This document shows, one piece after another, positions 17,216 to 26,621 of a stretch of 64,000 nt of DNA (position 1 is the stretch's first letter; the number at the start of each line of letters is the position of its first letter). Source of the stretch: an uncultured Paracoccaceae bacterium (GTDB lineage Bacteria; Pseudomonadota; Alphaproteobacteria; Rhodobacterales; Rhodobacteraceae); assembly GCA_947503775.1 (NCBI GenBank), contig CANNFE010000009.1:55668-119667 (forward strand). Direction: 5' to 3'. The notes beneath the pieces are model-generated. The model was not told where the DNA came from. It did no database searches and saw only the letters and a program-made list of their open reading frames with translations. A program made the translations under genes and the position numbers.

Positions 17216-18555
17216 GGGTCATGCGTCGCCTTTTGCCGGAGGGACTTGCGGGACGTCTGGCGCTTTTGCTGGCGGCCTCGCTCGTGGCGGCGAACCTGCT
17301 GGCCTTCGGCGTGCTGTCCTTGGAACGGGACCGGCTGGATCGCGCCGCGCTTGTCTCGCGTGAAGGCGAGCGGATCACCTCGCTTGTCCCGGCGCTCGAG
17401 GCGGCAGCGCCGGAGGCGCGCGCGCAGCTTGCCGATGCTGCCTCGACCCGGGTGTCGCGCGTGACGGTCGATCCCGAACCGCTGGTGACGGTCCAGACCG
17501 ATGCGCCCCGGTCCGCAGCGCTGGCCCAGGCGCTGACCGAGGCGCTGGGCGGGCGCGAGGCACGGGCGGCGATCCGGGTGCGCCCCAGCGAGGACGGTCG
17601 CGGGGGGAGCGGGACGGTGGCCGCCTCGGTCCGGCTGGCGGTGCTCGAGGGCGGGCAGGCGCAATGGCTTAACGTGCGCACGCGCGGGCGGCGCCGCCAT
17701 TCGCAGGACCTTGAGGAAGGTCCGTTTCTGCTGATCCTCGGTCTGTCGCTGGCCATGGTGCTTGGGGTCGGGCTGCTTTTCGTGCGCCGTCTGGCGCAGC
17801 CTCTGACCGCGCTTGCGGGGGCGGCCCGTGCGGCAGGGCAGGGCGACCGGACGGCCCGGGTCAGTGCGGCGGGTCCGCGCGAGATGCGCGAGGCTGCGGC
17901 GGCCTTCAACGACATGCAGGAGCGGATCGCCCGTTTTGATGCCGAGCGGATGCGGATGCTCGCGGCCGTGGGGCATGACTTGCGCACGCCGATCACCAGC
18001 CTGCGGATCCGGGCCGAGATGCTGGAGGAGGACGACGGCGCGCCGATGATCCGCACGCTCGACGAGATGACCGTGATGGCGGACGGATTGGTGTCCTATG
18101 CGCGCGGAACCGGGGATGGCGAGGCGCTGAGCGATATCGATCTGGGCGCGCTGCTCGACCGGGTCTGCGCCGAGCGGGGCGTTCCCTTTGAGCCCGCCGG
18201 CGAGGTCTTGGTGCGCGGCCGCCCGGTGGCGCTGGGGCGCGGGATCGGCAATCTGCTTGAGAATGCGTTGCGCTATGGCGGCGGGGCGCGTGTTGCGCTG
18301 TCGCGGCAGGACGGCGCGGCGGTCGTAACGATCGACGATGACGGGCCGGGCATCCCGGAAGCGCACCTGGCGGTGATCTTTGATCCCTTCGTGCGCGGTG
18401 AGAGCAGCCGCAACGCGGAGACGGGCGGCGCGGGGCTGGGTCTGGCCATCGCCCGGGACGTGATCGGCGCCCATGGCGGCACGCTGACGCTGACGAACCG
18501 CGATGAGGGCGGGCTGCGCGCGAGGCTCTCCCTTCCGCTGGCAGGGCCGGGGTGA
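17212..18555 (+). CDS. sensor histidine kinase (EnvZ-like)
   Basis: Membrane sensor kinase of about 447 residues. There are two transmembrane helices (about residues 14-34 and 178-198) around a periplasmic domain of about 140 residues, then HAMP, the H-box VGHDLRTPITSLR, N-box GNLLENALRYGG, and nucleotide loops IDDDGPGIP and TGGAGLGLAI. The GTG at 17212 overlaps the regulator stop; an ATG at 17221 is an equally possible start. Partner of the upstream regulator. The periplasmic domain has no recognised ligand motif. Confidence 0.92.
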   Translation: MRVMRRLLPEGLAGRLALLLAASLVAANLLAFGVLSLERDRLDRAALVSREGERITSLVPALEAAAPEARAQLADAASTRVSRVTVDPEPLVTVQTDAPRSAALAQALTEALGGREARAAIRVRPSEDGRGGSGTVAASVRLAVLEGGQAQWLNVRTRGRRRHSQDLEEGPFLLILGLSLAMVLGVGLLFVRRLAQPLTALAGAARAAGQGDRTARVSAAGPREMREAAAAFNDMQERIARFDAERMRMLAAVGHDLRTPITSLRIRAEMLEEDDGAPMIRTLDEMTVMADGLVSYARGTGDGEALSDIDLGALLDRVCAERGVPFEPAGEVLVRGRPVALGRGIGNLLENALRYGGGARVALSRQDGAAVVTIDDDGPGIPEAHLAVIFDPFVRGESSRNAETGGAGLGLAIARDVIGAHGGTLTLTNRDEGGLRARLSLPLAGPG

Positions 18556-18610
18556 GGGTGCCGAACGCGCGTCTTTGGTCGGCAAGATGTTCTGGCGCAG
18601 GTCTTGGATT

Positions 18611-18684
18611 TGGAGCGGGTAACGGGAATTGAACCCGTAACTTAAGCTTGGGAAGCTCGCGTGATACCTTTTCACCATACCCGC
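18611..18684 (-). tRNA. tRNA-Gly (anticodon CCC)
   Basis: Read on the minus strand from 18684, the acceptor stem GCGGGTA pairs with TACCCGC. The anticodon loop is TTCCCAA, giving CCC, and the T-arm contains GGGTTCAATTCC. The CCA end is encoded (18611-18613). About 74 bases. Confidence 0.93.
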
Positions 18685-18720
18685 GCCGAGCGCTCAAATT
18701 GATCTATCGGGCGCGCGGGG

Positions 18721-19551
18721 TCAAGCGGGTGTTCGGGCGGTGTAGAGGTTTATCGCGGCGGGGATGCGCAGGCCGTCCGGGGTTGCGAATTCCTCGAACA
18801 TCGTCCGCAGGCCAGAGCGGACGGCGGTTCTTTGCGTCTCGTCCGCTTCGAAATATCTCAGTGCGCGCACGGCGGGGCCGATGGCCATGCATAGATCGGC
18901 GGCAGCCTTGGGAGAGCCGGAGGGAAGACTTAGATCATGACGGGTGCAGATCGCATCCTGCAGACCTGCGGCGCGGAGCATGGGAAGGATGCGCTCTGGC
19001 GTGTCGAAGGCGAAGGGGCCGGGTTCGGTGCGGTCGGTGGGCGGCATCTCTCCGAGGATCGTGCGGGCCACCTCGGCGGGGCGCATGAACCAGGGATTGA
19101 CCGCAGGCGGGGCCCACGCGGCCATGATGAGCCTGCCGCCGGGGATCAGGGCGCGCGCGATGTTGCGAAAGGCGGCGGGCGTGTCGCTGAAGAACATGAC
19201 GCCGAAGCGCGAGATCATGGCGTCGAAGCCGTGGCCCAGGGGGGCGGTTTGAGCGTCGGCTTCCCGGATCTGCGCCTGCGGGATTTCGGTCAGACGGGTT
19301 CGGGCGACCTCAAGAAGGGTCGGAGAGATGTCGACGCCGAGCGCGTGGCCAGACGGTCCCACAGCTTGCGCCGCGGCATGCGTGCTGGCGCCGGTGCCGC
19401 AGCCGATATCCAGCACCTTCTCGGCCGGTTTCAGATCCGTTTCTGACAGGACGAGGTCGAGGACAGGCTGGAGCAGCGCATCCATCTGCGCCTGGTGCGT
19501 GGCCCAGCTTTTTTGGGCGGCCCAGTACTCTGCCTGATCGGAATTGCTCAT
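18721..19551 (-). CDS. SAM-dependent methyltransferase, class I
   Basis: A 276-residue methyltransferase with motif I VLDIGCGTGAST (about residues 46-57), acidic motif II LGVDIS, and the post-I segments FDAMISRFGVMFF and LIPGGRLIMAAW typical of UbiE/type-11 enzymes. Its ATG overlaps the stop of the ASKHA gene by four bases, so the two are translationally coupled. The substrate is unknown; coupling to a corrinoid activator suggests one-carbon or B12-linked metabolism, but it has no corrinoid-binding motif. Confidence 0.88.
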   Translation of the reverse strand: MSNSDQAEYWAAQKSWATHQAQMDALLQPVLDLVLSETDLKPAEKVLDIGCGTGASTHAAAQAVGPSGHALGVDISPTLLEVARTRLTEIPQAQIREADAQTAPLGHGFDAMISRFGVMFFSDTPAAFRNIARALIPGGRLIMAAWAPPAVNPWFMRPAEVARTILGEMPPTDRTEPGPFAFDTPERILPMLRAAGLQDAICTRHDLSLPSGSPKAAADLCMAIGPAVRALRYFEADETQRTAVRSGLRTMFEEFATPDGLRIPAAINLYTARTPA

Positions 19552-21545
19552 GCCGGGCGGCGGCGCCTGCGTCGGGAGGCATCCGCACCGGCCTGAAAGC
19601 TTGGCTCGGGCAGGGCCGCGCGGGCGCGGGTCAACGGGAAGGGATCGGCGGAGTTCGGGATCGCGGAGGCGGCGACGAAATGCTCCTGAAAGCGGGGCTC
19701 TATCGCGGTTTCGATCTTTTCGATCTGGCGCACGAGCTTTTCGATCCGGGGACGGGAGGATTTGTCGAGAAGCGCGATGCGCGCCCCGGTTCCGGCCGCG
19801 TTCCCGGCCGAGGTGACCTGCGCGGGGTCGGCATCGGGGATCATGCCGAGAATGAGCGCGTGATCGGGGGAGATATGCGCGCCGAAGGCGCCGGCGAGCA
19901 CGATCCGGTCCACGCTGTCGGTGCCGAACTTGTCCATCAGCAGGCGCGCGCCTGCGTAAAGCGCGGCCTTGGCCATCTGGATGGCGCGGATATCGGCATT
20001 GGTGACGGTGATCCGGGGCTCGCCGTCATGGAGCAGATAGGCGTGGGTGCGCCCGTCCGGCAGGATGCGGTCCGAGCCCGTCTGCGCGGCGCTGCCGATA
20101 AGGCCGGAGGCATCGAGCAGCCCGGCGCGGCGCATTTCGGCGATCGCCTCGATGATGCCGGAGCCGCAGATCCCGGTGACGGGGTGATCGAAGGCCGGAT
20201 CGTCGGACCAGAGGTCGGAGCCGATGACCCGGACGCGGGGTATCCGGGTGAGGGGGGCGATCTCGACCCGTTCGATGGCGCCGGGCGCGGCACGCTGGCC
20301 GGCGGAGATCTGCGCCCCTTCGAAGGCGGGCCCGGTGGGGGAGGAGCAGGCGAGCACGCGGCCTTTGTGCCCGAGCAGGATCTCGGCATTGGTGCCCACA
20401 TCGACGATGAGTGTGAGATCCTCGGCCCGGTCGGGCGCTTCGGAGAGGGCGACGGCGGCGGCATCGGCGCCGACATGGCCCGCGATGCACGGCAGAACAT
20501 AGAGGCCCGCCGAGGGCGCGGCAGGAAGATCGAGATTGGCGGCGGTGAGTGTCAGGGCGTCGGCGGTGGCGAGCGCGAAGGGCGCCTGTCCCAGCTCGTA
20601 GGGGTCGATGCCCAGGACGAGGTGATGCATGACCGGATTGCAGACCAGCGTCAGGTCGAGGATCGTCTCGGGCGGGATACCGGCTTCGCTCGCCAGCGTG
20701 CGGATCAGATCGGCGAGGCCGTCGCGGACGGCGCGGGTCATCTCTTCCGCGCCGCCTTCGGTCATCATGGCATAGCTGACGCGGGACATTAGATCCTCGC
20801 CAAAGCGGATCTGCGGGTTCATCAGGCCGGAGGAGGCGAGGACGGCACCGGTTCTGAGATCGCAGAGGTGGCCGGCGATGGTTGTGGAGCCCAGATCGAT
20901 GGCGAGGCCCGCGACGGGGCCTTCGTACAGGCCCGGCCAGAGCGCGGCGAGGCGGGGCGGCCCGTCCGTCTGGTGAAGTGCGGCGGTGACGGACCAGTTA
21001 CCTTTGCGCAGCGTCGTCTGGAGCGTCTTGAGAGATGCCAGATCGGTCTGGAGATCCTCGATCTGCCACTGGTCCCGAAGCGCGGATCTGAGCCGCTCGA
21101 GATCGCCGGAGGGATCGTGCATGTCGGGCTGGGTCACTTCGACATAGACGAGACGGATCGCGGGATCGAGATGGATGTCGCGCTGGGCGGCCTCCTTGCG
21201 GATGACTTGCCTGTGCAGCTGGCTTTCGGGCGGCACGTCGAGGAGGATGTCGGACTGGATACGGGCCTGACAGCCGAGGCGGCGGCCCGGTTTGAGGCCG
21301 CGTTTGTCGTCGTAGCGCTGCTCGACCGCGTTGACCTCCGACAGGGCGTCTTGGGCGACGGTGATGCCATGTTTGGGGAAGGCGCCGGTGCCGGGTTGGA
21401 TCTGGCATTTCGAGCAGATGCCGCGTCCGCCGCAGACACTGTCGAGGTCCACACCGAGCTGGCGGGCGGCCTCCAAGACGGTCGTGCCGGGCGCGACATG
21501 GCCGCGTTTGCCGGAGGGGGTGAAGATCACGAGAGGGTCGGTCAT
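19548..21545 (-). CDS. ferredoxin-ASKHA corrinoid reductive activator (RamA/RACo-like, DUF4445)
   Basis: A 665-residue ATP-dependent reductive activator of corrinoid enzymes. The N-terminal 2Fe-2S ferredoxin domain has ligands Cys38, Cys44, Cys47 and Cys92. A linker follows, then an ASKHA ATPase domain starting at GLAIDLGSTTIAGHL (about residue 214), with VDVGTNAEI and VLAGAFGAH further on. Proteins of this type return inactive cob(II)alamin to cob(I)alamin. From memory, mutant-fitness work in Phaeobacter and Dinoroseobacter linked a RamA-like protein to reactivation of a split MetH lacking the usual activation domain; that is the best guess here. The C-terminal tail is Arg-rich. No corrinoid protein gene is adjacent. 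Confidence 0.9.
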   Translation of the reverse strand: MTDPLVIFTPSGKRGHVAPGTTVLEAARQLGVDLDSVCGGRGICSKCQIQPGTGAFPKHGITVAQDALSEVNAVEQRYDDKRGLKPGRRLGCQARIQSDILLDVPPESQLHRQVIRKEAAQRDIHLDPAIRLVYVEVTQPDMHDPSGDLERLRSALRDQWQIEDLQTDLASLKTLQTTLRKGNWSVTAALHQTDGPPRLAALWPGLYEGPVAGLAIDLGSTTIAGHLCDLRTGAVLASSGLMNPQIRFGEDLMSRVSYAMMTEGGAEEMTRAVRDGLADLIRTLASEAGIPPETILDLTLVCNPVMHHLVLGIDPYELGQAPFALATADALTLTAANLDLPAAPSAGLYVLPCIAGHVGADAAAVALSEAPDRAEDLTLIVDVGTNAEILLGHKGRVLACSSPTGPAFEGAQISAGQRAAPGAIERVEIAPLTRIPRVRVIGSDLWSDDPAFDHPVTGICGSGIIEAIAEMRRAGLLDASGLIGSAAQTGSDRILPDGRTHAYLLHDGEPRITVTNADIRAIQMAKAALYAGARLLMDKFGTDSVDRIVLAGAFGAHISPDHALILGMIPDADPAQVTSAGNAAGTGARIALLDKSSRPRIEKLVRQIEKIETAIEPRFQEHFVAASAIPNSADPFPLTRARAALPEPSFQAGADASRRRRRRPA

Positions 21546-21730
21546 GGTCTGCTCTATGCCGTGTTGCCAGAGGAGAGGCTAGAGCGCCTTTGCCCGGGTT
21601 GCGAGAGGCGTTTTGTCCGGGGTGACGGGGAAGCCTGTGGCAGGCGTCGGATTTTGGTCTTTTTGACGAGATGACGGGGGTGGGGCGCTTTGATGCCTGG
21701 TGTCGCGCGGGGGCGTTAAGGGTAAGGCGG

Positions 21731-22340
21731 GTTAAGGTTAATCTAGGAAGAAGGGATGTGGTCGTTTTGGTGAGAGCTTAGGGGGATGTCGTGGGGCCCG
21801 TTCTTCGGGCTCGGGACGATTTCCTGTTCTGACCATGCGTTAAGGTTAATCGGCATCAAGGTTAATTCGGTAGGGAGCGGGCAGGTGCGGTCGCTCTGGG
21901 GACGTGCACGTGGGGCTTTTGTAATGTGGGCCGTCCTTTGCCTACCGGCGATGTCCTGCCTTGAAAGGCCGTTAAGGTTAATGCGCATCCGTTTAGGTTA
22001 ATGCGCATTAAGGTTAATGCAGTGGGGAGAAGCGGTTGGGTTGCTCTGGGAAGCACGCGAAGGCCGTCGTAGAGAGCACCGCTGCCCGCGGACGGTGTCC
22101 TGCCTTGAGAGGCCGTTAAGGTTGAGACGCATTAAGGTTAATTCGATGAAGAGAGGCTGTTGGGTTGCTTTGGGAGGCAGGTGAGGGTCGTGGTGAATAG
22201 CGCAGCTGCCTACAGGCGGTGTTCTGCCTTAAAGGGCCGTTAAGGTTAAGACGCATTAAGGTTAATTTGATGGAGAGAGACCGTCGGGTTGCTTTGGGAG
22301 GCTCGCGGGGGTCGTCGTGAAGAGCGCCTCTCTTTTGGTC
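21731..22340. repeat. tandem array of imperfect 124-144 bp units with paired AGGTTAA motifs
   Basis: Four degenerate units begin near 21840, 21971, 22115 and 22239 (spacings about 132, 144 and 124), preceded by a lone motif at 21735. Each opens with CCGTTAAGGTT-type sequence and a second AGGTTAA exactly 16 bases on: 21843/21859, 21995/22011, 22119/22135 and 22243/22259, with an extra copy at 21975. Nine AGGTTAA are exact; 22119 reads AGGTTGA. The third unit includes the perfect palindrome TTAATGCGCATTAA (21998-22011). Shared unit tails include GGGTTGCT(C/T)TGGGA and TCCTGCCTTGAGAGGCC-like sequence. The gene-free interval spans 21546-22627; the remainder shows nothing recognisable. Confidence 0.85.
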
Positions 22341-22627
22341 GTGTGAGAGTGTTCTATGGATCTGTCAAAGTTGATGCCCATTCCGTTAAGCGGGGAGCGG
22401 CCAGACCGGGGGATCATGGTGTGGCGTTTTGGGCTGGCTGAGGCGCGTGAGCGCGGGCGGTTCGGCAGTCGAAAAGCCGATTTTCCCAGGCGCGACAGTC
22501 GGAGCGAAACGTGGCCCTTGCTTTGCATGAGCTGTCTTTCGTGGATGCGGTGGGGCGTATGTCACTTGCCAGGACGCCGCTTGGCTGAGGCGATCCTCCG
22601 CACGAGGGGTGTTGGAAGAGACCGATC

Positions 22628-23380
22628 CTAGAGTGTTGCAAGCATCCAGAGGGCCATGCCGATCATCATCAGGTTCTCCAGTAGGGACACGAAACCGAGC
22701 GGAACGCGGCTGTCGCCTCCGACGCAGGCGCATTTTAGGTCGCGTTTGTCGATATAGACGGCCTTGTAGACGCTGTAGGCTCCGATGCTGGCGATGAAGA
22801 GCGCGGCGGGGGCTGCGATGATCGTCAGAACGCCGGCGAGCATCAAAAGGCCTGCTCCGGTCTCGATGAAGGGGTAGATATGGGCGTAGCGGACCCAGCG
22901 TTGGGCCAACAGGTCATAGCCGAGAAACATCGTCGCGAAGCGGTCGATGTCCTGCAGTTTCTGAAGGCCTAGCAGCACCATGGAGATGGCGATGAACCAT
23001 TCGATTGTCCGGCCCGCCAGCGTTGTGCCGAGGACCAGCCAGGTGATCGCGATGGCCAGGAGCGCCGCTACGGCGAAGAGCGCGATGACGGGCTGATAGC
23101 TCTTTGTCTCAGAGCTCGGGGCGGCCTTGCCGAAATGGGCGGCCAGATCGTCGTAGCCGCCGATCCGTGTGCCCGCGATGAAGGTTTGCGGGGTGGTCGC
23201 GACCCCGTGCTTGGCCTTGAAGGCGTCAATCTCGTCCCGGCTGGTCAGGGGGGTATCGGTGACGCGGTAGCCGCGACGCTCCAGCAGGGCTTTGGATTTG
23301 AGGCCATGGGGGCAGACATGGCCGTCCATCTCCATCCGGTAGAGCGTGGCGGTCTGAGCTTGGGAGGCGGTATCGGTCAT
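22628..23380 (-). CDS. glutaredoxin-MauE/DoxX-like membrane fusion protein
   Basis: A 250-residue protein. Residues 10-85 form a glutaredoxin domain: HVCPHGLKSK has one Cys (Cys23) with Gly where the second CxxC cysteine would be, and ATTPQTFIAGTRIGG is the cis-Pro/glutathione-binding part. Residues 97-250 hold four hydrophobic helices of the MauE/DoxX type with a conserved CAC pair (Cys217, Cys219) before GGDSRVPLGFVSLLE. Located in the inner membrane with the thiol domain cytoplasmic (inferred). Divergent from a CueR-like regulator, with a MerR-type promoter in between, so probably metal-induced. A much longer upstream open frame is antisense to guaB and not coding. The start at 23380 is set by the domain. 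Confidence 0.88.
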   Translation of the reverse strand: MTDTASQAQTATLYRMEMDGHVCPHGLKSKALLERRGYRVTDTPLTSRDEIDAFKAKHGVATTPQTFIAGTRIGGYDDLAAHFGKAAPSSETKSYQPVIALFAVAALLAIAITWLVLGTTLAGRTIEWFIAISMVLLGLQKLQDIDRFATMFLGYDLLAQRWVRYAHIYPFIETGAGLLMLAGVLTIIAAPAALFIASIGAYSVYKAVYIDKRDLKCACVGGDSRVPLGFVSLLENLMMIGMALWMLATL

Positions 23381-23417
23381 GGCGTCGGTCCGGTCGTCTT
23401 GTGTACATGTCACACCT

Positions 23418-23448
23418 GACGTAATCCTTCCCGTGACTGGAAGGTCAA
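23418..23448 (-). promoter_or_regulatory. MerR/CueR-type promoter with operator
   Basis: On the minus strand, TTGACC (23443-23448) and TACGTC (23418-23423) are separated by 19 bases, the long spacer typical of MerR-family promoters. In the spacer lies the perfect inverted repeat CCTTCC-N7-GGAAGG (23426-23444), matching the CueR/HmrR operator form. It directs transcription of the glutaredoxin-MauE gene; the regulator gene starts 11 bases beyond on the other strand. Confidence 0.85.
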
Positions 23449-23458
23449 GGGGGATGAT

Positions 23459-23842
23459 ATGAATATCTCGGCGGCGGCGCAGGCAGCGGGGCTGCCGGTC
23501 AAGACGGTTCGTTATTATGCCGATATCGGGCTGGTGGCGGCGCCTGCGCGATCGGCGGCGGGCTACCGGGTCTATGATGGCAGTGCGGTGCGCAAGCTGG
23601 TCTTTATCCGCCGGGCCCGGGAATTCGGGTTCGGGATCGAGGATTGCCGCGATCTGCTGGGGCTTTACAAGGATCGGGACCGCTGCAGCGCGGAGGTCAA
23701 GCAGATCGCGGCGCGGCGTCTGGAGCAGATCGAGGCCAAGCAAAGAGAGCTGCAATCGCTCCATTCGGAGCTGTCGCATCTGGTCGAGGCCTGCCGGGGC
23801 GACAGCCGTCCGGATTGTCCGATCATCGATTATCTGGGCTAG
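23459..23842 (+). CDS. MerR-family regulator, CueR/HmrR-like
   Basis: A 127-residue activator with an N-terminal winged helix (ISAAAQAAGLPVKTVRYY), a dimerisation coiled coil (about residues 78-110) and a C-terminal metal loop with Cys112 and Cys120 (ACRGDSRPDCPII). These positions equal the Cu(I) ligands of E. coli CueR, and residue 77 is Ser, as in monovalent-metal sensors. Copper, silver or gold sensing is therefore likely. Its only evident target is the divergent glutaredoxin-MauE gene; no copper ATPase is adjacent. Confidence 0.92.
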   Translation: MNISAAAQAAGLPVKTVRYYADIGLVAAPARSAAGYRVYDGSAVRKLVFIRRAREFGFGIEDCRDLLGLYKDRDRCSAEVKQIAARRLEQIEAKQRELQSLHSELSHLVEACRGDSRPDCPIIDYLG

Positions 23843-23902
23843 AGGCGGTGGACCCCCTTTTCGGCGGCGGGCAATCGTGAGATAGGGACGCGCCAAACGT
23901 AG

Positions 23903-25369
<1,467 letters not shown>

Positions 25370-26530
25370 GTGACGCCGGGCGCGCGTGTGGCGGCTGCGA
25401 TCGGGATCATGGACCGGATCGCGGGCGGAGAGACGGCCGATCGCGCGCTGGCCGGATGGGCGCGGGGCAGCCGGTTTGCAGGCTCCAAAGATCGGGCGGC
25501 CGTGCGCGATCTGGTCTTTTCGGCCCTGCGGCGGAGGCGGTCCGCCGCTGCGATGGGTGGAGCCGAGACGGGGCGGGGCCTTTTGCTGGGGCTGATGCGG
25601 CAGGATGGGGTCGATCCGGGCACGCTGTTTGACGGTCAGGGCTATGCACCCGCGCCGGTGGGCGCTGATGAGTTCGGGCGCGACTGGCAGGCTCTTGGCC
25701 CGGGCGAGCAGGCGGATGTGCCGGATTGGATCTACGACAAGGTGGGTGCGGCGCGGCGCGATTCTGTCTGGGCGGCCCTGCGCGAACGGGCGCCGGTTTT
25801 TCTCCGCGTGAACCGCCGCAAGGGCGGTCCGGCGGATGCCATTCGCCCGCTTGCAGAGGATGGGGTCGAGGCGGTGCCTCATCCCGATGTGGCGAATGCG
25901 CTCGAGGTGACTGGCAATGCGCGGCGGCTTCGTCAGGCGGCGGCCTATCTGGATGGACGGGTCGAATTGCAGGATGCGGCCTCGCAGGCCTTGAGCGATC
26001 TGGTCCCGATCGCGGAGGGCGCGCGGGTTCTCGATCTGTGTGCGGGGGGCGGTGGCAAGACGCTGGCGATGGCCGCGCGGGTGGAGGCGTCGTTCTTTGC
26101 CCATGACGCGGAGCCGCGCCGGATGGTGGATCTTCCCGAGCGGGCCCGCCGCGCGGGGGTGGAGGTGACGGTTCTACCCGATCCGGCCGGCATGTTCGAG
26201 ACGGTGCTCTGCGATGTGCCCTGTTCGGGCAGTGGCGCGTGGCGGCGCAATCCGGAGAGCAAATGGACTCTCACGCCAGAGCGGCTGGAGGAGTTGAAGG
26301 TCATCCAGTCGGAGATTCTCGAGCGCGCCGCGGGGCTGGTCGCGCCCGGCGGAGCCTTGGCCTATGCGACCTGTTCGCTTTTTCCGGAAGAGAACGAATC
26401 CCAGATCACGGCATTTTTGTCGCGCCGCCCCGGCTTTGTGTTGCGCCAAGAGCATCATTTCGAGCCATCGGCGACCGGGGATGGCTTCTACCTCGCTATT
26501 TTGGGGGAGGCAGAACCGGCGGTTGCGTGA
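25370..26530 (+). CDS. RsmB/NOL1-type RNA m5C methyltransferase
   Basis: A 386-residue RNA cytosine-5 methyltransferase. The N-terminal NusB-like part is degenerate. The SAM-binding domain has VLDLCAGGGGKTLAMAA (about residues 223-239) and the catalytic motifs DVPCSGSGAWRRNPE and YATCSLFPEENE, with both essential Cys. It starts with GTG immediately after guaB. It could modify 16S rRNA (RsmB-like) or tRNA; the sequence alone does not decide, hence no symbol. Confidence 0.9.
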   Translation: MTPGARVAAAIGIMDRIAGGETADRALAGWARGSRFAGSKDRAAVRDLVFSALRRRRSAAAMGGAETGRGLLLGLMRQDGVDPGTLFDGQGYAPAPVGADEFGRDWQALGPGEQADVPDWIYDKVGAARRDSVWAALRERAPVFLRVNRRKGGPADAIRPLAEDGVEAVPHPDVANALEVTGNARRLRQAAAYLDGRVELQDAASQALSDLVPIAEGARVLDLCAGGGGKTLAMAARVEASFFAHDAEPRRMVDLPERARRAGVEVTVLPDPAGMFETVLCDVPCSGSGAWRRNPESKWTLTPERLEELKVIQSEILERAAGLVAPGGALAYATCSLFPEENESQITAFLSRRPGFVLRQEHHFEPSATGDGFYLAILGEAEPAVA

Positions 26531-26621
26531 TTGACCGGAGCAGTTCATGATCGGTTGTGTTAAGCGGATCGTCAGGTTTGGGGGCAAACATGACGTCGTG
26601 GTTTTATGAGTGGAGTGCCCC

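Noticed and set aside
21971..22017. CtrA binding site cluster in the TTAACC-rich repeats
   Set aside because: Spacing between TTAA elements is 6, 10 and 16 rather than 11 (TTAA-N7-TTAA); kept only as a thing to test.
21743..22056. Minus-strand short frames with recurring MRINLNG-type peptides in the repeat block
   Set aside because: The recurring peptide is just the translation of the repeated AGGTTAA motif; no start sites, and frames break between units.
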